Shown here in pieces: positions 53,005 through 62,359 of a stretch of 64,000 nucleotides of DNA. The position numbers and the translations under genes were made by a program. The notes beneath the pieces were generated by a model, which was not told where the DNA came from, searched no databases, and saw nothing but the letters and a program-made list of their open reading frames with translations. Every line of letters begins with the position of its first letter. The stretch's first letter is position 1. This DNA is from Hepatobacter sp965661165. Lineage in GTDB: Bacteria > Pseudomonadota > Alphaproteobacteria > Holosporales > Hepatobacteraceae. The DNA lies in NCBI GenBank assembly GCA_965661165.1, contig CBFICL010000001.1:1-64000 (forward strand). The letters are read 5' to 3'.

Positions 53005-56000
53005 ATGTTTCTAACCCGTGAGCAACGCGCTGCGGTCAATCCGCACATCAGTGCTTGGGTCGAAGCATCAGCGGGGTCAGGAAAAACCCGCGTGCTGACA
53101 GATCGCCTGCTGGCCTTGATGATTGAGGGGGCCGACCCTGAGCGGCTGCTGTGCTTAACCTTTACCAAGGCCGCGGCTTCAGAAATGGAGGCACGCCTTA
53201 AAAACCGTCTTTCCACCTGGTCACTCATGGCGGATGACGATGTGCGTGACGCCCTCAAAGATTTGGGCCTTGACCCCACAGCTGTGCGTATCAAGCGGGC
53301 GAGGTCTTTGTTTGCACGTGTTTTGAATCTTCCTTACGGCGTGCGCATCCAAACCTTGCACAGCTTTTGCGAACGCCTGTTGCGCCGCTTTCCTCTTGAG
53401 GTGGGGTTGATCCCCCATTTTCGTGTGATGGACGAATATGCGGCGATGAACCTTTTTCGCACTGCGTTTGACCACGTCCTGACGCAACAGGTATCCATAC
53501 AAGGGGCGCCTCAAGAGTTGAGTCAAACCCCCGCCTTAACCCCTATCCAAGCACCTACCCAACTTATGCAGGCGCTCACCCACTTATCTGAAACCATGAG
53601 TTATGGCCAGCTATGTGACATGTTGTGGGATCTGTTGGGCCAGCGCCGCTTTGCCACATCTGTGGGCCAGGGGAGGGACATGGCCGCCATGAAACGCGCC
53701 TTGGGCCTTGAGGACGAACATAAAGAGGCCTATGTGGCCGCCTTTATAGAACGTACGGATCAAAAAGCCTATCAACGCCTTGTGGAAGCTCTTGATGTAC
53801 GGGACGGCTCTCAAGGCCTGTCACCCTCTTTGCAAAAAACAAGAGACCTCATCAGCGCCATGCTCGACAATCCCTGTGAAGAAACATACGCTGCGGCGGC
53901 CTTCGTGTTTCTCACCAAAGAGCATAAGGCCAGGCAGCGCGCACTGCCTTCAAAAATGGCAACAGTCGCTGTGTGTGAGGAGATGACCTGTGACGCATTT
54001 GTGGTCCAAGAAACCCAGCGTTTTTTAGATTTTGTGGATAAAGTCCACGCCTACCGCGTGTGCGCGGAGTCAGAGGCCCTGGTGGTGTGCTTTGAGGCGG
54101 TGTTGCGTCGTTATGAATCAGAAAAAAAGGCCCACGGCGTCATGGATTATGAGGATCTGATTGCCAAGACATCGGCCCTGCTGGCGGCGGGAGATGCCTG
54201 GGTAGCCTATAAAATTGATGGCGGCATTGACCATATTCTTGTGGATGAAGCGCAAGATACAAGCCGGCTCCAGTGGCAGGTGATCGGCGGGCTTATGGAC
54301 ATTTTTTTTGAGGGCAGCGATGTGCATAAAACCCTGTTTGTGGTGGGGGATCCGAAACAGTCTATCTATAGCTTTCAGGGCGCCGATCCGCGTTTGTTCC
54401 ATGATATGCGCACTGTGCTTGAGCATAAACTGAAGCGCCTCTCGCGGCCTTTTCGGCACTTGCGCCTCAACACATCCTTTCGCTCTGTGCCCACCATTTT
54501 ATCAACGGTGGATCAGGTGTTTCGCCACCCTAACGCGCACAAAGGCGTTGGCCCTGTGCAGCATCAGGTTTGTGATACCTATAAAAATGCGCAAGGGTCT
54601 GTGACCTTGTGGCCATTGCTGGGCAAAAACAAACAGGACGATCCGGATGGATACACACCGCCGCAAGATGTGCGCTTGGCCTTAACGGTGGTGATGTCTG
54701 TGCAAAAGTGGTTGCAAGAGGGATTGTGGCTTGAGACAGCGCAAAGAGCGCTGCGCGCCCAGGATGTGATGATTTTGGTGCGCAAGCGGGGCCCTTTGGT
54801 GGATGCGCTCACCCGGCTGTTCAAAGAAGCAGGCATTGCTGTGCTGGGGCAAGATCGTTTTACGCTCACAAAAACACTGGTGGTTCAAGATTTGTTGGCG
54901 TTAGTGCGCTTTTGCATGACGCCAGACGATGATCTCACCTTGGCCACCGTACTGAAGGGGCCGCTTATTGGTCTTACGGAAGAAGAGTTGTTCACGGCCT
55001 GTCAGCGCCCTCAAGGGGATCGCGTGTGGGGCCATCTCAAAACGTTGTCACAGCCGTGGGCCCGCGCGGCGCATCAAAAGCTTACGGCTTACCGTGAAAA
55101 AGCCACCACGGCGACGCCTTTTGCGTTTTTCACCCATGTGTTGTGGACGCAGGGCGGTGCTCGCTTATTTTTGCAGCATGGCGGTGAGGACGTGCGTGAT
55201 ATTTTGAAAGAGTTTCTCACCCTCATCAGCGCCGAAGAACCCAAGGTGGGCTATAGCCTCGAGCGTCTTTTAGGGCACATTGAGGCGCAAGATGTCACCA
55301 TTAAGCGTGATCCTTCCGTCAAGGCACTTGGGGTGCGCATTTTGACCATTCATGGCGCCAAGGGATTGGAGGCGCCGCTTGTGATCATTCCGGAAGCTTC
55401 TCATTTTCAGCCTCCCGCCCAAAAACTCTTGTGGTGCCCGGCCGCTGACGTGCACATCCCGGTGTTCATGCGACCTTCGTTGCCTCAGGCACTTCAGGCT
55501 TATAAAGCCGGGATGAATGCGTCGTTAGATGAGGAAGGTTGCCGGCTTTTTTATGTGGCGCTGACCCGGGCTCAAGAGCATCTGGTGATAGCGGGCACAG
55601 AAAAAGCACGTGGATATGGCCATTCGTGGCATGCGTTGATGGCGCATGCCTTAACGGCAGAGGGGGCGTGTGACGCTTCAACAGAACATGAAGAAGAGAC
55701 ACAAGAGCAGACGCAAGGGCCCCGTGTTCACACCCATGGCCGTATGACTTTTTCAACAGCGCCTACAGACCAAGAGGCAGGAAATCAAGAAGCGGACCTA
55801 TCCATCGCGCACGAGGCAAGCCAAGCACGCACCCTGCCTGAGGGCGACAAGTCGTTCTCCATGCCCGTATGGTCTTCGTTAGCAGGCTCGTCTTTGCACA
55901 TCCCTATCATCACACCGTCTTCACGGCAAACTTCAGACACGGCCAACACGCCGCCCACGTATGCACGGAGGAAAGAAACAGATGCAGCGCCATCACGACC

Positions 56001-56592
56001 TCGGGCGCAGGCCGCAGCGTATGGGCAAGCGGTGCATGGTTTATTGGCGGTGTTGCCCGGTGTGCCTCAGGCCGCATGGGCGCGCAAAGCCCAGGATGTG
56101 TGTGCCTGGTTTGATCTATCGCCTGAGGATGTGCTTACAGCCCTGGAAGAAGCCTCTGCGGTCTTGCGCGATGCCCGTTTCTCTTTTTTGCACGATCCTC
56201 ACGCGCGCCGTGAGGTCGCCCTCAGCGCCCTGGATGCAGTCCCCCCATGCGTGAGCCATATAGACCACCACAAGCGTGGCGAAGGGGCGTTGGCACCGGG
56301 CGCGGCCTTTCCGTTATCCGTTTCCTCAGAGCCGTTAGAGGAGGCGCAGGTGATGATATCGGCTCGGCTTGATTTTTGTCTCGCCCGGCCCCATGAAGTG
56401 ATGGTGATCGATTTTAAAACAGACCGACATCCTCCCGCCCAGATGCCTGACACTTATGCTCAACAGCTTGGTATGTATACGGCCCTTTTGAAACCATTAT
56501 ACACACAGCCCGTACGCGCCTATGTCTTGTGGACGCACACCCGTCACCTGATGCAGGCCTCGCTTAAAGAAAAGGGGCAACAAAGCGTTTGA
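53005..56592 (+). CDS. addA: Double-strand break repair helicase-nuclease AddA
   Basis: UvrD-like subunit of the AddAB complex that resects DNA ends for RecA. Helicase motif I ASAGSGKTRVL (21-31), motif II HILVDEAQDTSRLQWQ, motif III VVGDPKQSIYSFQGADP, motif IV region LRLNTSFRSVP, motifs V/VI LTIHGAKGLEAPLVII and FYVALTRAQEHL. The C-terminal RecB-like nuclease has VIDFKTDR near residue 1134 and QQLGMYTALL. 1195 residues. A poorly conserved Ser/Thr/Glu-rich stretch lies at about 890-1000. addB, normally directly upstream in alphaproteobacteria, is not here; thyX is. Confidence 0.95.
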   Translation: MFLTREQRAAVNPHISAWVEASAGSGKTRVLTDRLLALMIEGADPERLLCLTFTKAAASEMEARLKNRLSTWSLMADDDVRDALKDLGLDPTAVRIKRARSLFARVLNLPYGVRIQTLHSFCERLLRRFPLEVGLIPHFRVMDEYAAMNLFRTAFDHVLTQQVSIQGAPQELSQTPALTPIQAPTQLMQALTHLSETMSYGQLCDMLWDLLGQRRFATSVGQGRDMAAMKRALGLEDEHKEAYVAAFIERTDQKAYQRLVEALDVRDGSQGLSPSLQKTRDLISAMLDNPCEETYAAAAFVFLTKEHKARQRALPSKMATVAVCEEMTCDAFVVQETQRFLDFVDKVHAYRVCAESEALVVCFEAVLRRYESEKKAHGVMDYEDLIAKTSALLAAGDAWVAYKIDGGIDHILVDEAQDTSRLQWQVIGGLMDIFFEGSDVHKTLFVVGDPKQSIYSFQGADPRLFHDMRTVLEHKLKRLSRPFRHLRLNTSFRSVPTILSTVDQVFRHPNAHKGVGPVQHQVCDTYKNAQGSVTLWPLLGKNKQDDPDGYTPPQDVRLALTVVMSVQKWLQEGLWLETAQRALRAQDVMILVRKRGPLVDALTRLFKEAGIAVLGQDRFTLTKTLVVQDLLALVRFCMTPDDDLTLATVLKGPLIGLTEEELFTACQRPQGDRVWGHLKTLSQPWARAAHQKLTAYREKATTATPFAFFTHVLWTQGGARLFLQHGGEDVRDILKEFLTLISAEEPKVGYSLERLLGHIEAQDVTIKRDPSVKALGVRILTIHGAKGLEAPLVIIPEASHFQPPAQKLLWCPAADVHIPVFMRPSLPQALQAYKAGMNASLDEEGCRLFYVALTRAQEHLVIAGTEKARGYGHSWHALMAHALTAEGACDASTEHEEETQEQTQGPRVHTHGRMTFSTAPTDQEAGNQEADLSIAHEASQARTLPEGDKSFSMPVWSSLAGSSLHIPIITPSSRQTSDTANTPPTYARRKETDAAPSRPRAQAAAYGQAVHGLLAVLPGVPQAAWARKAQDVCAWFDLSPEDVLTALEEASAVLRDARFSFLHDPHARREVALSALDAVPPCVSHIDHHKRGEGALAPGAAFPLSVSSEPLEEAQVMISARLDFCLARPHEVMVIDFKTDRHPPAQMPDTYAQQLGMYTALLKPLYTQPVRAYVLWTHTRHLMQASLKEKGQQSV

Positions 56593-56674
56593 CAAGGCCC
56601 GGGGGATTCTTATACCCTGGGGTGAAGGTGTTCCTTGCGAGCACGGATGTTTTTGAAGGGATAATGACGTTTCT

Positions 56675-57319
56675 ATGAGCAAGAGGCTTTCATCGAAGTA
56701 TAAAATTGATCGCCGCTATGGTGTCAACTTGTGGGGTCGTGAGAAGAGCCCTGTGAATTTGCGTGATTACAAACCTGGTCAGCACGGCGTGAAAGCACGC
56801 GCGGGCGGTGGTGGGGGTGGTGGTAAGACCTCGCCCTATGGGTTGCAGTTGGCGGCCAAGCAAAAATTGCGTGGCTATTATGGCGGTATTCGTGAAAGCC
56901 AATTTCGCAGGTTTTATAAAGAAGCTGCACGCTTGACAGGGGATACGGGTGAAAATTTTATTGGCCTATTGGAACGTCGTTTGGATGCTGTGGTCTATCG
57001 CATGAAGTTTGTGCCCACCATTTTTGCTGCGCGTCAATTTGTGAACCACGGTCATGTGACCGTCAATGGTAGGCTTGTGAATATTCCGTCCTATTTGGTG
57101 CGTGCGGGGGATGAGATTGAGGTCAAAACAGCCTCTAAATCCCTGACCATCGTTTTGGAGGCAGCGGTCTCGCCCGAGCGTGATGTGCCTGCCTATTTAG
57201 AGGTGGATAACAAAAAAATGAAGGGCGTGTTCGTGCGCATCCCTGCACTGGCTGATGTTCCCTATCCTGCGCAGATGGAACCTCACCTGATCACAGAGTG
57301 GTATGCCCGCCGCGTTTAA
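56675..57319 (+). CDS. rpsD: 30S ribosomal protein S4 with polyglycine insertion
   Basis: S4 nucleates 30S assembly and guards decoding accuracy. N-terminus MSKRLSSKYKIDRRYGVNLW and the S4 RNA-binding domain (LERRLDAVVYRMKFVPTIFA, ARQFVNHGHVTVNGRLVNIP) are canonical. At residues 44-50, where alphaproteobacterial S4 normally has a short basic loop before the LxxYG segment, there are seven consecutive glycines (ARAGGGGGGGKTSPYG), making the protein 214 residues rather than about 205. Single gene, 82 bases after addA. Confidence 0.97.
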   Translation: MSKRLSSKYKIDRRYGVNLWGREKSPVNLRDYKPGQHGVKARAGGGGGGGKTSPYGLQLAAKQKLRGYYGGIRESQFRRFYKEAARLTGDTGENFIGLLERRLDAVVYRMKFVPTIFAARQFVNHGHVTVNGRLVNIPSYLVRAGDEIEVKTASKSLTIVLEAAVSPERDVPAYLEVDNKKMKGVFVRIPALADVPYPAQMEPHLITEWYARRV

Positions 57320-57422
57320 CATCGCGATTTTTTTGTGTTGAACAACCTTGTGCTGACCAATTTTGGTGTTGAATAGCGTTGCGATTAGCTATCTTAGGTT
57401 AACATCTTAAGGTGGCCATTCT

Positions 57423-57450
57423 GCGTTAACCACCTTGCGTTAACCACCTT
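57423..57450. repeat. 14-bp tandem repeat
   Basis: GCGTTAACCACCTT occurs twice in tandem (57423-57436, 57437-57450), followed by another GCG. AAGGTGG at 57409-57415 could pair with the first CCACCTT. It lies in the 225-base gap after rpsD, with no gene in it. Confidence 0.7.
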
Positions 57451-57487
57451 GCGCGGCATATTTTGTTGTTGGGTGCGTGCATTTTGG

Positions 57488-57512
57488 CCTTAAAAACCTT
57501 CTTTTTTTAAGG
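57488..57512. terminator. Bidirectional AT-rich hairpin between convergent genes
   Basis: CCTTAAAAA (57488-57496) pairs with TTTTTAAGG (57504-57512), loop CCTTCTT. It lies between rpsD and the convergent gene ending at 57545 and has T-runs on both strands, so it could terminate either. Confidence 0.5.
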
Positions 57513-57544
57513 TGATGCCTGGGCATGAAGGCCTGTGCCTGTGT

Positions 57545-58231
57545 TTAGTCTGCAGATATAACCCTGACCCATGTCTTGTTACGTTCCGCATCTTCGGGCA
57601 TGAAAACAGGGCCCCACTTATCCGCAAATGCATTAAGCGTGTTGATTGTTTCTGGAGCTTCAAGCCCCTGAACACCAAGCTTTCCCACAATGTCTGATGT
57701 CGTAGACGCACCAAAGGCTTCCTTAAGCTCCTCAAGTGCCCGTAGAGGTAAGGATTGGCCTTGATTGCTGAGGGCGTTGAGTATGTGCATTGCCCGGTTT
57801 TTCTTGGCTTGACGTACCTTTTCTTCCTTTATAGCCAGATCAGCCTCAGCCTGTTGAAGTGTTCTGTTTGCTTCCTCTATCTTTTGCTGAGCCTTGCGCT
57901 CTTGTGCGGGCAGGGTCTTCGCTAATGTAGTAAACGTATCGATTGCATTAACCAGCTCCTCTTCAAATCTCTGTGCCTCCTGTTCAACCCTCTTTTTTTC
58001 TCCTTGCTTAAAGAAATTGCCGGGAAAAGGAGATAGCGTGTTTCCAGCGCGTGTGAAAAGGGGATTATCAGTATCAGCACTATCTTTGGGAGTCATTTTT
58101 GTGAGACCGGCTTTTCTGCCTTCTGTGTGCGCCACATGGTGATGTTGCCTAGACTCTCTCGTGGCATAAAGGGCGGAAGTGCTGAGGGTTGTGGCGCCGA
58201 TAAGCACCATCAAAACAACATGATATCTCAT
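57545..58231 (-). CDS. Exported coiled-coil protein of unknown family
   Basis: Not recognised. ATG 58231 gives a signal peptide MRYHVVLMVLIGATTLSTSA-LYA. The middle (about 80-150) is a coiled coil rich in Glu, Lys, Gln (EANRTLQQAEADLAIKEEKV), and the C-terminal 60 residues look globular (FADKWGPVFMPEDAERNKTW). No cysteines and no membrane anchor, so it should be free in the periplasm or secreted. Its leader shares the TATTGGTT ... ATTGT pattern with the exported-protein genes starting at 15899 and 17594. Confidence 0.68.
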   Translation of the reverse strand: MRYHVVLMVLIGATTLSTSALYATRESRQHHHVAHTEGRKAGLTKMTPKDSADTDNPLFTRAGNTLSPFPGNFFKQGEKKRVEQEAQRFEEELVNAIDTFTTLAKTLPAQERKAQQKIEEANRTLQQAEADLAIKEEKVRQAKKNRAMHILNALSNQGQSLPLRALEELKEAFGASTTSDIVGKLGVQGLEAPETINTLNAFADKWGPVFMPEDAERNKTWVRVISAD

Positions 58232-58544
58232 AAAAACAATCCTTATCCAAAAAAACCAATAAAAATAACAATGATAGATTTATTATAGAAATCATGCGTA
58301 AAAAACACGTAAAAACAATTGCTTATAAAAAATTACTCCTTTTTTGTCAAAAAATAATTGATTTTCTATGGGATAGAGGCAGGGTTGTGCCTGCCCCTCC
58401 GACATCAAGAACCAATCCGCTCATTTTGGCTAACAGGGGACGCACACGGTCTCATCACAGACCGCACCCACAGGTGGCGTGAGAAGAAAAAAGCGCGAGG
58501 CGTTCTTTGGGTGCGTGTGCGCATGTCACACAGGGCCCCCCGTT
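58232..58544. other. Intergenic region, 313 bases
   Basis: No gene seen. It holds the presumed promoter of the gene starting at 58231 in its AT-rich left part. A hairpin GGCAGG-GTTGTG-CCTGCC lies around 58378-58396, inside the longer GAGGCAGG ... CCTGCCCCTC inverted repeat. That hairpin has no T-run and may be structural or a weak terminator of the gene ending at 58545. Confidence 0.4.
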
Positions 58545-59116
58545 TTATTCAGCAGATGCGTCAGAGATTTCCTCAAGCTCAGGGAGCGTTCCTAGCGACC
58601 TTCCTACCCAATCTTGATCCAAGATGTCAGCGTAACGTTTATCAAGCTCGTAGAAGCGTTTGAGGAGCAAAGGGTCATACAGTCTGTCATTATTATGTAT
58701 GATGGTGGCTATTACTCTTGAGTCTAGAATGCTGCCAAGGGGATGTGTGTGACGATCAATATTCTCTGTTTTCATAAACAGTTTTTCCATCTCATCCATA
58801 ATGGGCTTGTCTATGAAAGGAGCCTTTGTGAAAAGCTGGGATAACGCATGGATAGCGCGTAAGCGTTCATGGAGAGCATGAGGGAAGGGATGAAGCCCGT
58901 GTGCAAAGGGAATCTCTCCTATGGCCGGAGGAAAATATAACCCATCCCTGTGGGAAGACAAAGGTGGAAGGGCGTGCGGGAGATGCTTATCATCCACCAC
59001 AATCTTTGCGCGTACCTCTTCAAGGGGGGGGTAGATGGGGGAGACGGGCCATACACAGACGGTGTCGTGAAAGCTGTCAACATTGCCAGAGAAAAACCAA
59101 AATATACATACTTCAT
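58545..59116 (-). pseudogene. Exported protein gene split by a frameshift at a C8 tract (possible phase variation)
   Basis: A signal peptide frame begins at ATG 59116 (MKYVYFGFSLAMLTAFTTPS-VYG) and runs to the C8 tract at 59031-59024. The body (EEVRAKIVVDDKHLPHALPP through LGTLPELEEISDASAE, stop at 58545) is in another frame. With nine or six C the two join in frame as ...PSTPPLEEVRAK... (nine C) to give about 190 residues. With eight C the signal frame continues out of phase. The body frame extends upstream to an ATG at 59132, but that N-terminus (MVSMNHEVCIFWFFSGNVDS) is just the signal region read in the wrong frame. No family recognised. Phase variation, a true mutation or a sequencing error are all possible. 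Confidence 0.65.
59024..59031 (-). repeat. Homopolymer C8 (G8 on the plus strand) at a frame junction
   Basis: Eight consecutive G on the plus strand; the longest mononucleotide G/C run I noticed in the window. It lies exactly where the signal-peptide and body frames of the gene at 58545-59116 meet, about 28 codons from its start, a typical place for slipped-strand contingency tracts. Confidence 0.85.
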
Positions 59117-59526
59117 GATTCATACTTACCAAAAGAATCTATATATATCATTCTCGTCATATTTTTTTAATAATCAATAAAATCAATAAGATAAGGTGGT
59201 GAGGGCATAGGTTGATCAATAACCTTGCGTTGCAACGCCATGGCTGCGCTGTAACGCTAATGCAGCGTCTTTTTGATGTGTACAAAAAGGAAAAGGTGCT
59301 GCAGAAAAGGGCGCCACAGCCTGTTGACATGTTGGGCCGCCTCATATTTGGCGTTTTATGCCTGGGGATAGACAGGTCATGGTTGTTTTTCTTCATGAAA
59401 AAAAGTGTATCATTTCTGTCTGTTCAATAAAAACGTGGTGTGATGACCAAATAGTCAAAGTATTCCTTAATCTTTATTCTTTATTTTTATTTTGAAGGAC
59501 ATTGGATGCATGAGAGTGTTTGATAC
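59117..59526. other. Divergent intergenic region with an SD-linked mini-ORF
   Basis: About 410 bases, AT-rich, without a real gene; the 72-residue open frame in it has no coding character. Near the right end GAAGGA (59494-59499) precedes ATG 59506, which reads only MHESV and stops at TGA 59521-59523, three bases before the ATG of the beta-barrel gene and in the same frame. CTTGCGTTGCAACG around 59223 contains an inverted repeat CGTTGCAACG. Confidence 0.45.
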
Positions 59527-60441
59527 ATGGGCCGAAAAGCACGCACATTTCTTGTTGCTTTGTTTGTTTTTGTGTGGCTTCCGAAGTGTATGTATGCGCC
59601 TCCACAAGCTAACGTACCTTTGTCACAGGTAAGGCCCATTGGGTATGTTGACAATCGTACGCATTTTCGCGGCTTTTCTTTTTCTGTTTTTCAAGGGTTT
59701 GAAACCTGGGGAACGCCCATTTCCCTGACCCACAAGATCAAATATAGCGACGACCTGGCCATTACAGGGTTTCGCGGTGGACTGGCGTTGGGCTATTTCT
59801 TTGAAATTTACAATGGCGCCTTTTTTCTTGAGGCCGCTGCCGCCACCAACCCGATGAAAGAGGTAAACATTGGGCAAATTTTTGACAACCTGCAGCCTAT
59901 GGTAACGCTAAGACGATCAGATGTGAGCGCATCAGGCACACTGGGGTTGGGCAGCAAGCTCACCAAAAACACGGCGTTTTTTTTGATTGCTGGCGTTGAT
60001 GCTGCCATGGCCACCATTGACGTGATTGATGACCCTGAAGCCTTTGTGCAAGATTTTAATAATCGCACCACACATGAGCCCCCTATTACAGCGAATACTG
60101 TGTTGCCACAAACAAGAGACCCTGCTGTCAATTTGCCTGCAACGCCTCCTGCTCCCCCAGCGCCTTATGCCTGGGCTGAAGACAGGTTTACTCAACCGGC
60201 CCAAGGCCTTTCTGCGGCCATTAGTGATATGAACCAAAATCCCTACACCATGACCCGCAAGCGCTTGCCCATGCTTACGGGACGCTTAGGATTTCGCATT
60301 GCCTCCATGGTGAATGAGCATGTGTCTTTCCAAATTGAATTTGCCGGGCGGTGGTCGCATATCTCCATGCCTAATTCCTATATCAACACCATCAAAACCA
60401 GCGGGATCGATTGTCAAATCCGCCTTGGCTATCACTTTTAA
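59527..60441 (+). CDS. Outer-membrane beta-barrel protein
   Basis: Likely surface porin-like protein. The signal peptide MGRKARTFLVALFVFVWLPK-CMYA is followed by alternating amphipathic strands (FRGGLALGYFFEIYNGAFFL, ASGTLGLGSKLTKNTAFFLI, MLTGRLGFRIASMVNEHVSF, IDCQIRLGYHF). It ends with the terminal aromatic (GYHF) needed for BAM-dependent insertion. A Pro-rich loop (NLPATPPAPPAPYAWAEDRF) in the middle would be surface exposed. 304 residues. It recalls alphaproteobacterial surface antigens of the P44/Msp2 type in layout only; I cannot assign a family. The start codon lacks its own ribosome-binding site (see the preceding gap). Confidence 0.75.
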   Translation: MGRKARTFLVALFVFVWLPKCMYAPPQANVPLSQVRPIGYVDNRTHFRGFSFSVFQGFETWGTPISLTHKIKYSDDLAITGFRGGLALGYFFEIYNGAFFLEAAAATNPMKEVNIGQIFDNLQPMVTLRRSDVSASGTLGLGSKLTKNTAFFLIAGVDAAMATIDVIDDPEAFVQDFNNRTTHEPPITANTVLPQTRDPAVNLPATPPAPPAPYAWAEDRFTQPAQGLSAAISDMNQNPYTMTRKRLPMLTGRLGFRIASMVNEHVSFQIEFAGRWSHISMPNSYINTIKTSGIDCQIRLGYHF

Positions 60442-60650
60442 AGGCATGGGTGAGGTTGAATCTGCGCGCCTAGCAAGCCGGCGCACTTTTTTGCCACATG
60501 TTGACGGTAAGCTCAAGAAAATGATCCCCATGTTACCGGAGGGTTGACTTCACGTGATCCTTAAGTGGGGGGCAATAGATATCAGGCTGGCGCTCACATT
60601 ACCCTCAGCGAAGGCATGCACCAGTTTGTCAAGCCCTATGCTTCTGCTTC

Positions 60651-62219
60651 TCACGCACGTTGCTGTGTGGCCGGTGGGTCGGGGATGTCACGCTGTTTGT
60701 TCCGGTGGGGGCAATAGCGTAGGGCTTCAGCAATATGCACTTTGTGGATGTCCTCTTGCCCGGCAAGGTCGGCAAGGGTGCGGGCCACACGCAAAACGCG
60801 ATGATAGGCCCGGGTCGATAAATGCCATGTGTGACTGGCTTGACGCAACAGGGTGAGGCCGCTAGAGGTAAGCTCCAGAAAAGGTTGAAGATCTGCAACA
60901 GGCACGTGGCCGTTCATCCAGCGTCGAAAGGATGAGATTTCTTTCAAGCGTTCCTTTTGACGCGCTTGGGCGGCCAACACCCGCTTTTGGATGACGCTGC
61001 TACTTTCAGGCTCGCCTTGACCTTCTTGCTCAAAGGGTGAGAGGGCCGGGACATGAACCTCAAGATCGATGCGGTCCATCAACGGACCTGAAAGGCGGGC
61101 TTGGTATTTTTCTCCACACACCGGGGCTTTACGACATTGCTTATGCACAGTGCCTAAATAGCCGCAGGGACAAGGATTCATGGCCGCCACAAGCTGTGTA
61201 TGGGCCGGATAGGTGATGTGCGCGTTGGCCCGGGCAATAGTGATCTCGCCTGACTCAAGGGGTTGCCGCAACGATTCAAGGAGTGGGCGCGAAAATTCGG
61301 GCAATTCATCCAAAAACAACACACCCTTGTGGGCCAGCGACAGTTCACCAGGCTTGCTTCGATGTCCGCCCCCCAAAAGCGCCGGCACAGACGTGGCATG
61401 ATGCGGCGCCCGAAACGGTCTTTGGGTTAAGAGTGTGTTGTCGGTAAGGGCGCCAGCCAGGCTGTGTATGGCCGTGACTTCCAATGATTCTTCAGGGGTA
61501 AGGGGCGATAAGATGGACGGCAAACTTTCTGCCAGAAGCGATTTGCCTGATCCAGGCGGCCCCACCATCAACACATTGTGCCCCCCGGCCGCTGCAATTT
61601 CAAGCACCCGTTTTGCTGTATCTTGCCCCAAAATATCTTTCATATCGCGTTGAGACGATGTGTGTTTTTTTATGATAGCTTGGGGCCTGGACAACACCTG
61701 GGTGCCCTTGATGTGATTGATGATGTCCAGCAGATGGGGCGCGGCAATGATGGTTAAGTCACCCACCCATGCGGCTTCTGCCCCTCCTTCTTGTGAGCAT
61801 ATCAACCCCTTATGCACTGATGACGCATGAAGCGCGGTGGATAGCGTACCCCACGTTTTAAGAATCTGTCCATCCAGAGCTAATTCACCAACAGCAATGA
61901 ATTGGTCCATAAACCCGGCATCTAAGGCGCCAATCGCTGTTAATAGCCCCAACGCAATGGGAAGATCATAGTGCGTGCCTTCTTTTTGAAGATCGGCAGG
62001 CGACAGGTTGATGGTGATCCGTTTGGGAGGCAGCGCCAAACCCATGCCATAAAGGGCCGCCCGCACACGCTCTTTAGATTCGGCCACTGCCTTATCGGGA
62101 AGCCCTACAAGATGAAAGGCCGGCAACCCCGACGCCAGCTGAACCTGCACATCCACAGATGTCACATGAAGGCCCCTGAAACAGACCGTTGCCGTGCGCG
62201 ATAGTTTAAGCATACCCAT
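60651..62219 (-). CDS. comM: ComM/YifB family Mg-chelatase-like AAA+ ATPase
   Basis: ComM is a hexameric helicase that promotes branch migration during natural transformation. The N-terminal LonC/S5-like domain (VDVQVQLASGLPAFHLVGLP, TINLSPADLQKEGTHYDLPI) is followed by the AAA+ core: Walker A GPPGSGKSLLAESLPSIL, FLDELPEFSRPLLESLRQPL, and the zinc-like AAMNPCPCGYLG ... C segment. The C-terminal Mg_chelatase_C domain (LRQASHTWHLSTRAYHRVLR) is complete. 522 residues. Start ATG 62219 or 62213. The gene is common in non-competent bacteria too. Confidence 0.94.
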   Translation of the reverse strand: MGMLKLSRTATVCFRGLHVTSVDVQVQLASGLPAFHLVGLPDKAVAESKERVRAALYGMGLALPPKRITINLSPADLQKEGTHYDLPIALGLLTAIGALDAGFMDQFIAVGELALDGQILKTWGTLSTALHASSVHKGLICSQEGGAEAAWVGDLTIIAAPHLLDIINHIKGTQVLSRPQAIIKKHTSSQRDMKDILGQDTAKRVLEIAAAGGHNVLMVGPPGSGKSLLAESLPSILSPLTPEESLEVTAIHSLAGALTDNTLLTQRPFRAPHHATSVPALLGGGHRSKPGELSLAHKGVLFLDELPEFSRPLLESLRQPLESGEITIARANAHITYPAHTQLVAAMNPCPCGYLGTVHKQCRKAPVCGEKYQARLSGPLMDRIDLEVHVPALSPFEQEGQGEPESSSVIQKRVLAAQARQKERLKEISSFRRWMNGHVPVADLQPFLELTSSGLTLLRQASHTWHLSTRAYHRVLRVARTLADLAGQEDIHKVHIAEALRYCPHRNKQRDIPDPPATQQRA

Positions 62220-62359
62220 GCTGAAGCCTCTTATGTCTAAGAGATAGATATAGACGAAAGCTTCTAGAATAGAAAGAATAAAGTCAAAAAAAATGCACAG
62301 AAGGCAATTTTGCCCTATATTTTTATAAATAACTGTTATTGTTAGTTTTTTATGACAGA

